Below are positions 9,114-16,614 of a stretch of 64,000 nucleotides of DNA, one piece after another. A program made the translations under genes and the position numbers. A model generated the notes under the pieces. That model was not told where the DNA came from and did not search any database. It saw only the letters and a list, made by a program, of their open reading frames with translations. Source of the DNA: Acidimicrobiaceae bacterium. Its GTDB lineage: Bacteria; Actinomycetota; Acidimicrobiia; Acidimicrobiales; RAAP-2. The DNA is taken from the NCBI GenBank assembly GCA_003155135.1, contig PMFN01000030.1, positions 69,772-133,771 of the forward strand. Direction: 5' to 3'. Each line of letters begins with the position of its first letter. Position 1 is the first letter of the stretch.

Positions 9114-9552
9114 TGGGCTCCCTCCTCGGGGTGTCGACTGGTTGGAAGCGGGCCACGGAGAAGCCGAACATCATTGGTATGTCCACCGCGAACAGTGCCA
9201 GCGAGACGATGAGCAGCACCAGCGACGACGTGGGCACGTGGTCGAGCACGAAGACGTAGGTCAGCATGCCGGCGAACACGGCGTACTCGACGATCGCCCA
9301 GCCGAAGACCATCTTGAACTTGCGCCAGGCGAACTCGGGGATGCGAACGAGCAGGACCACGGCCACCGCCACGATGATGCCGGCAGCGACGAGCAGTGCG
9401 ATCGGGATGCCCAGGACCTGGTGGCGTCCCGCTGTCGCGGCGAGGTAGATCCCCGATGCGATGACCGACGCGAGGGCGGCGATTCCGAGCCCGGCGATGG
9501 GCGGCAGCTCCCGCCCGGCGGTGGTTGCCTGGGGCAGAGCGGCGGTCGTCAT
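9106..9552 (-). CDS. Integral membrane protein, four TM helices
   Basis: The start is ATG 9552, whose codon overlaps the TGA of the upstream gene (ATGA), giving a 148-aa protein. Four hydrophobic helices are visible at about 19-40, 48-69, 82-103 and 108-131. A conserved-looking basic loop (RIPEFAWRKFKM) follows helix 2. The C-terminal tail is short and charged. No family was recognised. Tight translational coupling to the upstream membrane protein and to the AIM24-like gene downstream suggests the three act together at the membrane, but the process is unknown. Confidence 0.7.
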   Translation of the reverse strand: MTTAALPQATTAGRELPPIAGLGIAALASVIASGIYLAATAGRHQVLGIPIALLVAAGIIVAVAVVLLVRIPEFAWRKFKMVFGWAIVEYAVFAGMLTYVFVLDHVPTSSLVLLIVSLALFAVDIPMMFGFSVARFQPVDTPRREPNE

Positions 9553-10199
9553 GCCGTGGCCAGCCTGGACATGATCACGAGCGTCGCGATCTGCATCACG
9601 CCGGTGATCCCCGCGGTCAGGACGAACACCCGCATGAGCCGGCCGATCCGCTCGCCGTCGGGCCGTTCCTTCTTCAGCTCGAAGAGCACCGCCAGGTTGG
9701 CGGGCTCGAGGAGGCCGAGGGCGATGACCGCCATGACGCCGACCACGATGTAGGAGGCAACGAGCCACCCGTGGTGCGGGTAGTCCGGCGCAAGGTTGCC
9801 GAGGTGACGGGCGAGCTGGTACCCCGCAGCCAGCGTGACGATGACCAGCGTCGGCATGATGACCAGCATCTTGGGCATGAAGCGGGTCGAGAACTCGATG
9901 CGAGCCTGCACCGACATCATGCCGAGAATCGGGCCGATGGCGAGTCCGACGAAGAGGTCGATCCCCGTCCAGAGGCCGCCGCCCGCCACATGGAAGAAGT
10001 CGAGTGCCCACAGCGAGTTGCTGGCGATGGCGCCGACCAGGAGTGCGAGGATCACCACGGCGATGGCGACACCCACCCGCGGCACGATTTCAAACTGCGG
10101 GACGACCGGCGCGCCCGGCGGTGGCCCCGTGTGCTCCCCTGTCGGCACAGCCGGCGGGGCCTCGACACCGGCCGTCGGCTCGATAATGGTCTCGCTCAT
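9549..10199 (-). CDS. Integral membrane protein, CopD/DUF2269-like
   Basis: I choose ATG 10199 because an AGGGGGAGG Shine-Dalgarno lies about 6 bases upstream; this gives 216 aa. A Pro-rich cytoplasmic N-terminus (about 1-38) is followed by four or five membrane helices. The segment FFHVAGGGLWTGIDLFVGL, with a His near a membrane helix and a following Gly-Trp pair, resembles the first conserved helix of CopD/DUF2269 membrane proteins (LHVLAAVVWVGG type). A later segment ARIEFSTRFMPKMLVIMP also fits that fold. Metal transport or haem-related activity would be an extrapolation. It is the first gene of a three-gene operon ending in the AIM24-like gene. Confidence 0.65.
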   Translation of the reverse strand: MSETIIEPTAGVEAPPAVPTGEHTGPPPGAPVVPQFEIVPRVGVAIAVVILALLVGAIASNSLWALDFFHVAGGGLWTGIDLFVGLAIGPILGMMSVQARIEFSTRFMPKMLVIMPTLVIVTLAAGYQLARHLGNLAPDYPHHGWLVASYIVVGVMAVIALGLLEPANLAVLFELKKERPDGERIGRLMRVFVLTAGITGVMQIATLVIMSRLATA

Positions 10200-10326
10200 C
10201 TGCAACCTCCCCCTTGCCAAACCCCTATTGCAGCACAAACGCACGTGCAGGTGAAGGGGGAGCTTGGCGAAGGACGCTCACCACGGCGCCGGTCGGTGGC
10301 CTGGTCCGATCGACAAGACTGCCCCC

Positions 10327-11139
10327 ATGATCCCGCTGCTCCGGGCGAGCCACTTCCAGCCGACGCTGGCGGTCACGGCCATCACGACGGCGCTGGCAGT
10401 GGCCGTCGGTCGGGGGCTCGGGTCCATCTGGGTGGCCTTGGCCGTCTTCGCCGGCCAGCTCTCGGTGGGCTGGAGCAACGACTACCTCGACCGAGGCCGC
10501 GATGCCACCGCCGGGCGCACCGACAAGCCCATCGTCTCGGGTCGGATCAGTGCCCGGGCGGTCGGGGTTGGCGCGGTCGCGGCAGTGGTGGTGTGCGTCC
10601 CCTTGTCGTTCGCTTCGGGTTGGCGCGCTGCGCTGGTGCATCTCGTGGCCGTCGCCTCGGCGTGGGTCTACAACGCCCGATTGAAGATGCTGGCCCTCAG
10701 CGTGCTCGCCTACATGGCCTCGTTCGCCCTCTTGCCCGCGTTCGTCACCCTCGGCCTCGCGTCGCATCGGTGGCCGCCGGCGTGGGCCATGGTGGCGGCC
10801 GCGCTCTTGGGTGCCGGTGCCCACTTCATCAACACCCTCGCCGACATCGACGCCGATGCGGCCACCGGCGTGCGGGGGTTGCCACAGCGCCTGGGCCCCG
10901 AGCGGTCGCTGCTGATGGGCACCGGGCTGATGGCGGCGGCGACCGCCGTGGTCGTCTTCGCACCCGCCGGCGGCCCCGATGTCCTCGTGAGCGTGCTCGC
11001 CGTCGGTGCGCTGATCGCTGTAGTGGGCGTCGTCGTCGTGGCGCGTGCGGGCCATGACCGGGCGGCGTGGAGCCTGACGCTGTGCACGGCGGGGCTCGCC
11101 GTCGCCGTGTTCTTGGCCAACGGGTCCGCCCTCACCTGA
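10327..11139 (+). CDS. UbiA-family prenyltransferase
   Basis: This 270-aa membrane enzyme has about eight helices and both Asp-rich motifs of the UbiA superfamily. The first is N51-D52-x-x-D55-x-x-x-D59 (NDYLDRGRDA), the second N169-x-x-x-D173-x-D175-x-D177 (NTLADIDADA). These bind the Mg-diphosphate of an isoprenoid donor. The acceptor cannot be read from sequence; menaquinone, haem and chlorophyll-type acceptors are all used in the family. Short length and the DRGRDATAGRTDKP loop resemble actinobacterial 'UbiA family' proteins not assigned to menA. A TTG at 10264 with an SD-like AAGGGGGAG would add 21 hydrophilic residues; I prefer ATG 10327, which starts directly before the first amphipathic segment. 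Confidence 0.85.
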   Translation: MIPLLRASHFQPTLAVTAITTALAVAVGRGLGSIWVALAVFAGQLSVGWSNDYLDRGRDATAGRTDKPIVSGRISARAVGVGAVAAVVVCVPLSFASGWRAALVHLVAVASAWVYNARLKMLALSVLAYMASFALLPAFVTLGLASHRWPPAWAMVAAALLGAGAHFINTLADIDADAATGVRGLPQRLGPERSLLMGTGLMAAATAVVVFAPAGGPDVLVSVLAVGALIAVVGVVVVARAGHDRAAWSLTLCTAGLAVAVFLANGSALT

Positions 11140-11225
11140 GCCCCCGGGCAGAAAACTGCTTGTCTCGGGGTTGTGGCGGGTGGGAGAGTCGAGGCACTGC
11201 CCGGCGCAGCACTCTGGGGAGAACG

Positions 11226-11864
11226 ATGTACGACGACGACGAACTGCGCTCGATGTCCGAGCACGAACGCCAGGAGCTGGCGCGGCGCCTCGCGCACTAC
11301 ACCGCGGCGCTGCCGAGAGACACGCCCGTCACACGCCGCCGCCGCCGCCGGTTCTTGAACCTGATGGTGCTCTGCTGCCTCGTCCTGATCCCGTGGATCG
11401 CCCTCTTGGCCATCAAATTGCCACGCCACTACGTGGCCGGGCACTGGGACGCCGCCTGGGTCGGTTTCGACGTGGGACTGCTGGCCTGGCTCTTGCTCAC
11501 CGCGTGGGCGGCATGGCGGCGACGCCAGATCGTCATCCTCGCCGCATTGGTCACGGCCACCCTGCTCGTGACCGACGCCTGGTTCGACGTCCTCACCGCC
11601 CGGACGCACCGCGACCTTCTCATCAGCGCGGGCTCGGCGATCTTCATCGAGCTCCCCCTCGCCGCCATCTTGTTCTGGGTGACGCGGCGGCTCTTGCACG
11701 CGACCACGCGCAGTGCCCGACGCATGGCGGGCAACGAGGAACTCGACCCGCCGTTCTGGAAGGTGCCACTGTTCTTCGTGGACCCAGAGCCCGACGCTGG
11801 GAGCGAGGACGCGGGCTCCGAGCGATCGGGCCAGGAGACCTTGAGGTCAGAGCCGGGAGGCTGA
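11226..11864 (+). CDS. Four-TM membrane protein of unknown function
   Basis: ATG 11226 follows a good GGGGAG ribosome site and gives 212 aa. The N-terminus is acidic (MYDDDELRSM) and helical, followed by a basic cluster (TRRRRRRF). Four helices follow at about 41-61, 74-93, 98-118 and 135-156, and then a polar cytoplasmic tail rich in Asp/Glu/Ser. The loop DAWFDVLTARTHRDLL between helices 3 and 4 is a recurring feature of uncharacterised actinobacterial membrane proteins I have seen, but I cannot name the family. It stands alone between the prenyltransferase and the Ada-AlkA gene. Confidence 0.7.
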   Translation: MYDDDELRSMSEHERQELARRLAHYTAALPRDTPVTRRRRRRFLNLMVLCCLVLIPWIALLAIKLPRHYVAGHWDAAWVGFDVGLLAWLLLTAWAAWRRRQIVILAALVTATLLVTDAWFDVLTARTHRDLLISAGSAIFIELPLAAILFWVTRRLLHATTRSARRMAGNEELDPPFWKVPLFFVDPEPDAGSEDAGSERSGQETLRSEPGG

Positions 11865-11938
11865 GAGGCATCTCGATCAGGCGCTGCCGTGTCGGAATTC
11901 CGCCAGAATAGGCCCGGGCCGTGGTCCAAGATGGTGCC

Positions 11939-13414
11939 GTGCACCAGGACAGCGAACGATGCGAGCGGGCGGTGCGCTCGAGGGACACCCGCTTCGACGG
12001 GGTCTTCTATCTGGGGGTGACCTCGACGGGGATCTACTGCCGCCCGAGCTGCCCGGCGAGGACCCCGAGCCCGGCGAACATGCGCTTCTACCCGAGCGCC
12101 GCCGCCGCACAACAAGCGGGCTTCCGGGCGTGCAAGCGTTGCCGGCCCGACGCCACGCCCGGATCGGCGGCGTGGGACGGACGCGCCGACGTGGTGGCGC
12201 GCTCGATGCGCCTGATCGCCGAAGGCGTGGTCGACCGCGAGGGGGTGGGCGGGCTCGCCCGCCGGGTCGGCTACAGCACGCGCCAGCTCGAGCGCCAGCT
12301 CAACGCCGAGCTCGGTGCCGGTCCACTCGCCCTGGCGCGCGCCCAGCGCGCCCAGACCGCACGGGTCCTGGTCGAGACCACCGAGCTGCCGATGGCGTCG
12401 CTGGCTTTCGCAGCCGGCTTCGCCAGCATCCGATCCTTCAACGAGACAGTTCAACAGGTCTTCGGCCTCACGCCCGGCGAGCTGCGGCGCACGGCGATGC
12501 GTCGGCGGACGGCACCTGCACACGTACCCGGTGTCATCACCCTGCGGCTGGCTTTCCGACATCCGCTCTGCCCTGACAACCTCTTCGGCCACCTCGCGGC
12601 CACCGCCGTACCCGGTGTCGAGGAGTGGCGTGATGGCGCCTACCGCCGCACGTTGCGGCTGGTCCAGGGGCACGCCACGGTGGCCTTGCGCCCGCGCTCG
12701 GCTTACATCGAGTGCGTGCTGGCGCTCACCGAGCTCGCCGACCTGGCGGTGGCGATCAGCCGCTGTCGGCGCCTGCTCGACCTCGACGCAGACCCCGAGG
12801 CGGTCGACACCGTCCTCGGCGCGGACCCGGTGCTCGCGCCGTTCGTCCACGCGGCACCGGGCCGGCGTGTGCCGCGCACGGCCGACCCGGGCGAGTTCGC
12901 CCTCCGCGCGGTGCTCGGCCAACAGGTCTCGACGGTGGCCGCACGCACACACGCCGGACGCCTCGTCGAGCGCTTTGGTGACCCGGTAAGCGACCCCGCA
13001 GGAGGTCTGACCCACCTCTTTCCCCCCGCAGGCGCCGTCGCCGCAGCCGACCCGACAACGCTGGCTCTCCCGGCGAGGCGCTCGACGGCGCTCCTTGCGC
13101 TGGCCGCCGCCCTCGACAGCGGATCCATCGATCTAGGGGCCGGCTGCGACTGGGACCGAGCCCGTGCCGGCCTGGCGGGCCTGCCGGGGATCGGCCACTG
13201 GACGCTCGAGACGATCGCCATGCGCGCCCTCGGGGACCCTGACGCCTTCCCGAGCGGGGATCTCGGCGTGGTGGCCGGGGCACGACGCCTTGGCCTCGGG
13301 CCGGGCGCAGCGCTAGCCGCCCACGCTGCCCGGTGGCGACCGTGGCGCTCGTATGCGGTCCAGCACCTCTGGGCGAGCGGGGAGCACCCGATCAACTCGA
13401 TGCCGGGCCGGTAG
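11939..13414 (+). CDS. Ada-AlkA fusion: alkylation-response regulator and DNA glycosylase
   Basis: The 491-aa protein starts at GTG 11939 (HQDSERCERAV, the usual Ada start; a GTG at 11921 is alternative). The Ada N-domain has four zinc cysteines, C34, C38 (YCRPSCPA), C65 and C68 (CKRC); C34 is the expected methyl acceptor from phosphotriesters. An AraC-type DNA-binding domain follows (about 75-165), then an AlkA N-domain (about 185-265) and a helix-hairpin-helix glycosylase domain with LPGIGHWTLETIAMRAL and a GD-LG aspartate expected to be catalytic. It would sense methyl damage, activate repair genes and excise alkylated bases. No Ogt/methylguanine domain is fused. The gene is followed within 2 bases by the sulfatase start. 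Confidence 0.92.
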   Translation: MHQDSERCERAVRSRDTRFDGVFYLGVTSTGIYCRPSCPARTPSPANMRFYPSAAAAQQAGFRACKRCRPDATPGSAAWDGRADVVARSMRLIAEGVVDREGVGGLARRVGYSTRQLERQLNAELGAGPLALARAQRAQTARVLVETTELPMASLAFAAGFASIRSFNETVQQVFGLTPGELRRTAMRRRTAPAHVPGVITLRLAFRHPLCPDNLFGHLAATAVPGVEEWRDGAYRRTLRLVQGHATVALRPRSAYIECVLALTELADLAVAISRCRRLLDLDADPEAVDTVLGADPVLAPFVHAAPGRRVPRTADPGEFALRAVLGQQVSTVAARTHAGRLVERFGDPVSDPAGGLTHLFPPAGAVAAADPTTLALPARRSTALLALAAALDSGSIDLGAGCDWDRARAGLAGLPGIGHWTLETIAMRALGDPDAFPSGDLGVVAGARRLGLGPGAALAAHAARWRPWRSYAVQHLWASGEHPINSMPGR

Positions 13415-13415
13415 C

Positions 13416-14963
13416 GTGAGTGACGTGGAGGGGCACGCGGACGGCGGGGGGCGACGCGCCGGGGCACCCCGCCACGCTGTCGTGGTGCTGCTCGACAGCT
13501 TGAACCGCCATCTGCTCGGGAGCTACGGCGGCACCGAGTTCGCCACGCCCAACCTCGACCGCTTCGCCGCCTCGTCGGTGCGATTCGACAGCCACTACAC
13601 CGGCTCGCTGCCCTGCATGCCGGCCCGCCACGACCTGCTCTGCGGCGCCCTCGACTTCTTGTGGAAGCCCTGGGGGTCGGTCGAGCTGTGGGAGGAGCCG
13701 ATCACCGCGGCACTGCGCCGTGCCGGTGTCGTGACCCAGCTGGTCACCGACCACCCCCACCTGTTCGAGACCGGTGGCGAGAACTACCACGTGGACTTCA
13801 CCGCATGGGACTATCTGCGGGGCCACGAGGGCGACCCGTGGCGGACTCGGCCGGACCCGAGCTGGGTCGGCGCCCCGTCGTTCAACCGCGGTGCGATGCC
13901 CTATGACAACAGCCGCGGCTGGTTCCGGGGCGAAGAGGACTTCCCCGGGCCGCGCACCATGCGCGCCGCGACCCGCTGGGTCGAGGAAAACAGCGGCTAC
14001 CACGAGCGCTCCTTCCTCCTGGTCGACGAGTTCGACCCCCATGAGCCCTTCGACACGCCCGAGCCCTACGCCAGCCTCTACGACGCGGACTGGGAGGGCC
14101 CGCACCTGATCTGGCCGCCCTACGCGGTGGACGGGGTGGCGAAGGGAGCGCTCACCGAGCGCCAGGGTCGCCAGGTCCGGGCCTCCTACGGCGCCAAGCT
14201 GACCATGATCGACCACTGGTTCGGGCTCCTGCTCGACGCCATCGACGCGTCCGGCGGCCGGGACGACACCGCGGTGATCGTCTGCACCGACCACGGCCAC
14301 TACCTGGGCGAGCGCGACCTGTGGGGCAAGCCGGGGGTACCGGCCTACGCGCCGCTCGGGCACGTGCCGCTCCTCGTCCGCTGGCCAGGGGTCGCACCCG
14401 GCGAGTGCGGGGCCCTCACCACGACCGTCGACCTCCACGCCACCTTGTGCGACCAGTTCGGGGTCACCTCTCCGCAGCCGACGCACGGCCGCTCATTGCT
14501 GCCACTGCTCACCGGCGAACGCGAGTCGGTGCGGCGCCATGTGCTCGGCGGGGTGTGGGGCCGTCATGTGCAGCTGGTGACATCTGAGCGCGTCTACTCC
14601 CGCTCACCGGTGCAGGACAACGCGCCGCTGTCGATGTGGTCGAACCGCTGGTCGACCATGCCGGTGCATGCCGCCTTCGAGGTGGCCTTCCCGAAGCCCG
14701 ACGACCGGGCGGTGCTCGACCGCATGCCCGGCTCGAGCGTGCCGGTCATCCGCCAGCCGTTCCGGCCCGGCGACCTCTTGCCGTTCTGGGCCTTCGGGGC
14801 CGGAGGTGCGGACCACGAGCTCTACGACCTCGTCGAGGACCCGGGCGAGACGCACTCGGCCACCGGCACTCCGGCCGAGGCCGACGCCGCCGAGGAGCTG
14901 CGTGGCGCCCTCATCGAGCTCGACGCGCCCGACGAGCAGCTGGCACGCCTCGGCCTTGCGTGA
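13416..14963 (+). CDS. Type I sulfatase with formylglycine-site cysteine
   Basis: GTG 13416 begins one base after the Ada-AlkA stop, giving 515 aa. Sulfatase features in order are metal-binding LLDSLNRHLLGSYGG (about 25-39), the modification site C67-M-P-A-R (CxPxR), DEFDPHEPFDTPEPY, and the second metal/active-site run CTDHGHYLGERDLWGK. The Cys would be converted to formylglycine by an FGE enzyme; none is encoded in this window. There is no signal peptide, so action is likely cytoplasmic. The substrate is unknown; arylsulfatase, choline-sulfatase-like or phosphonate monoester hydrolase activities are all possible in this clade. Its position before a P450/ferredoxin pair suggests organic sulfate ester breakdown, which is inference. 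Confidence 0.88.
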   Translation: MSDVEGHADGGGRRAGAPRHAVVVLLDSLNRHLLGSYGGTEFATPNLDRFAASSVRFDSHYTGSLPCMPARHDLLCGALDFLWKPWGSVELWEEPITAALRRAGVVTQLVTDHPHLFETGGENYHVDFTAWDYLRGHEGDPWRTRPDPSWVGAPSFNRGAMPYDNSRGWFRGEEDFPGPRTMRAATRWVEENSGYHERSFLLVDEFDPHEPFDTPEPYASLYDADWEGPHLIWPPYAVDGVAKGALTERQGRQVRASYGAKLTMIDHWFGLLLDAIDASGGRDDTAVIVCTDHGHYLGERDLWGKPGVPAYAPLGHVPLLVRWPGVAPGECGALTTTVDLHATLCDQFGVTSPQPTHGRSLLPLLTGERESVRRHVLGGVWGRHVQLVTSERVYSRSPVQDNAPLSMWSNRWSTMPVHAAFEVAFPKPDDRAVLDRMPGSSVPVIRQPFRPGDLLPFWAFGAGGADHELYDLVEDPGETHSATGTPAEADAAEELRGALIELDAPDEQLARLGLA

Positions 14964-15008
14964 GCGCCCACGGCACACGGGCGAGGGAGCGAGGACCGCT
15001 GCCCCGGT

Positions 15009-15037
15009 CAGCATGCTGGTCGGAGAGTCGGCACAAT
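15009..15037 (+). promoter_or_regulatory. Candidate promoter/operator upstream of P450
   Basis: A perfect 10-base palindrome CAGCATGCTG (15009-15018) sits about 14 bases before a -10-like CACAAT (15032-15037) in the gap between the sulfatase and the P450 gene. It occupies the expected -35 zone, as a repressor or activator site would. No dedicated regulator adjoins this side, so the assignment is weak. Confidence 0.3.
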
Positions 15038-15089
15038 GGGTGCCAGCACGCCGGGTCATCCGGGTGCTCGCGGTGAAAAGGACGACGTG

Positions 15090-16298
15090 ATGACAACCAC
15101 ACCTCCGGTGCAGGACTGGGCCAGCGACTTCGACGTGCTCGACCCCGACTACGTGGCAGACCCGTTCCCGATCTGGGATGAGCTGCGCCCACGCTGCCCC
15201 ATCCCGCACACCAACCGGCGCGTCAGCTCATGGCTCCCGCTGCGCTACGAGGACGTCACCGCCATCGCGCACGACATCGAGCACTTCAGCTCACGGAAGA
15301 TCGCGGTGATCCCCATCACCGGCGAGGAGGGGGTCGAGCCCGATCCCGTGCTGCCCTACGGTCTGCCGCCCATCTCCTCGGACCCGCCGCTGCACACGTG
15401 GACACGCCGGCTGCTCCTCCCATGGTTCTCCCACCGACGGGTCGAGTCCTACGAGCAGATGACGCGGGACCTGTGCAATCGGTTGCTCGACGGCTTCCTC
15501 GCCGAGGGCCGCGCCGATGCTGCGGCGGACTACGCGCAGCAGATCCCGGTCCGGGTGATCGCCCACATCCTGGGCGTCCCCCCCGAGCTGTCCGACACCT
15601 TCACCGGCTGGGTGCGCGACGTGCTCGAGTTCGCCGACGACCCGGTTCGGCGCGAAGAGGGGAGCACGGGGCTCATCAACTTCTTCGTCGCCGAGGTCGG
15701 GCGTCGCAAGGACGAGCCCGGCCACGACCTCTTGAGCGAGCTGCTCCACACCGAGATGGACGGCGAGCTGATCGACCCGGCCGTCGTGCTCGGGATCGCC
15801 TCGCTCGTGCTGATCGCCGGTGTGGACACCACGTGGAGCGCCATCGGGTCCTCCCTCTGGCACCTGGCCACCCACGACGAGGACCGCAAGCGCATGGTGT
15901 CGGACCCCGCGGTCTGGCCCCTCGCCATCGAGGAGCTGCTCCGGGCGTACTCGCCGGTCACCATGGCGAGGGAGGTCACCGAGGACGTCGTCTACGCCGG
16001 CTGCCCGATGGCGGCGGGCGACAAGGTGCTCATGAACTTCCCCGCCGCCAACCGCGACCCCGAGATCTTCGAGGACGCCGACACGGTGGTGCTCGACCGC
16101 GCGCTCAACCGCCACGTCGCCTTCGGCTCGGGCATCCACCGCTGCGCAGGCTCCAATCTGGCCCGCATGGAGCTTCGGGTGGCCCTGGAGGAGTGGCTGC
16201 GGCGGGTCCCCGAGTTCCATGTGGCCGAGGGTGCCACGGTCACGTGGGCGGGCGGCCAGGTGCGCGGCCCGCGCTCGGTCCCGGTGGTGTTTCGATGA
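15090..16298 (+). CDS. Cytochrome P450
   Basis: This 402-aa soluble P450 starts at ATG 15090 after AAAAGGACGACGTG. Signature sites are the I-helix oxygen-binding motif A243-G-V-D-T-T248, the K-helix ExxR at E282-R285 (EELLR), and the haem loop FGSGIHRCAG with the thiolate ligand C352. Length is typical of bacterial class I enzymes that need a separate ferredoxin and reductase. The stop overlaps the ferredoxin start (ATGA), so the two are translationally coupled. The substrate cannot be deduced; the neighbouring sulfatase, exporter and TetR gene suggest a xenobiotic or terpenoid/steroid-type compound. A reductase is not visible nearby. Confidence 0.95.
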   Translation: MTTTPPVQDWASDFDVLDPDYVADPFPIWDELRPRCPIPHTNRRVSSWLPLRYEDVTAIAHDIEHFSSRKIAVIPITGEEGVEPDPVLPYGLPPISSDPPLHTWTRRLLLPWFSHRRVESYEQMTRDLCNRLLDGFLAEGRADAAADYAQQIPVRVIAHILGVPPELSDTFTGWVRDVLEFADDPVRREEGSTGLINFFVAEVGRRKDEPGHDLLSELLHTEMDGELIDPAVVLGIASLVLIAGVDTTWSAIGSSLWHLATHDEDRKRMVSDPAVWPLAIEELLRAYSPVTMAREVTEDVVYAGCPMAAGDKVLMNFPAANRDPEIFEDADTVVLDRALNRHVAFGSGIHRCAGSNLARMELRVALEEWLRRVPEFHVAEGATVTWAGGQVRGPRSVPVVFR

Positions 16299-16492
16299 GG
16301 ATCCGCGTGGACGAGGAGAAGTGTCAGGGCCACGCCCGCTGTTACGGGTTCGCCCCGACCCTCTTTGACATCGACGACTTCGGGCTGTCCCGGGTCGTTG
16401 GTGACGGGACGGTGCCGACCGAGCTCGAAGGTGCGGCCCGCCTGGCGATTGCCAACTGCCCCGAGTTCGCCATCGAAGAGCTCAGTGACTGA
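16295..16492 (+). CDS. [3Fe-4S] ferredoxin, P450 partner
   Basis: The 65-aa acidic protein has only three cluster cysteines: C10 and C16 (KCQGHARCYG) and C55 (ANCPE). This is the pattern of [3Fe-4S] ferredoxins that serve actinobacterial P450s; the position that would hold a fourth Cys in [4Fe-4S] proteins is a His (H13). Its ATG overlaps the P450 stop, so it is almost certainly the redox partner. It was not present as a separate long open frame because of its size, but the motif spacing and coupling make the call firm. Confidence 0.93.
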   Translation: MRIRVDEEKCQGHARCYGFAPTLFDIDDFGLSRVVGDGTVPTELEGAARLAIANCPEFAIEELSD

Positions 16493-16573
16493 CTGAGCGG
16501 CCCCGCTGTCGCGTCAGGCCAGCGTAGGAACACATTCTCCGCTCACCGGCACGGGGAGAGGCGCGCCCGCTAC

Positions 16574-16595
16574 GATGTCATCACTCGTTGACATC
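16574..16595 (+). promoter_or_regulatory. Inverted-repeat operator before the DHA2 exporter
   Basis: GATGTCA and TGACATC form perfect 7-base arms around an 8-base spacer, starting at a -10-like TACGAT (16571-16576). Binding here would block transcription of the exporter gene and the tetR gene coupled to it, giving autoregulation. The size and symmetry fit a TetR-family site. The TTG at 16588 lies inside the repeat, which supports the later ATG (16615) as the true start. Confidence 0.55.
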
Positions 16596-16614
16596 AAGCG
16601 ATGACAGGACGGCG

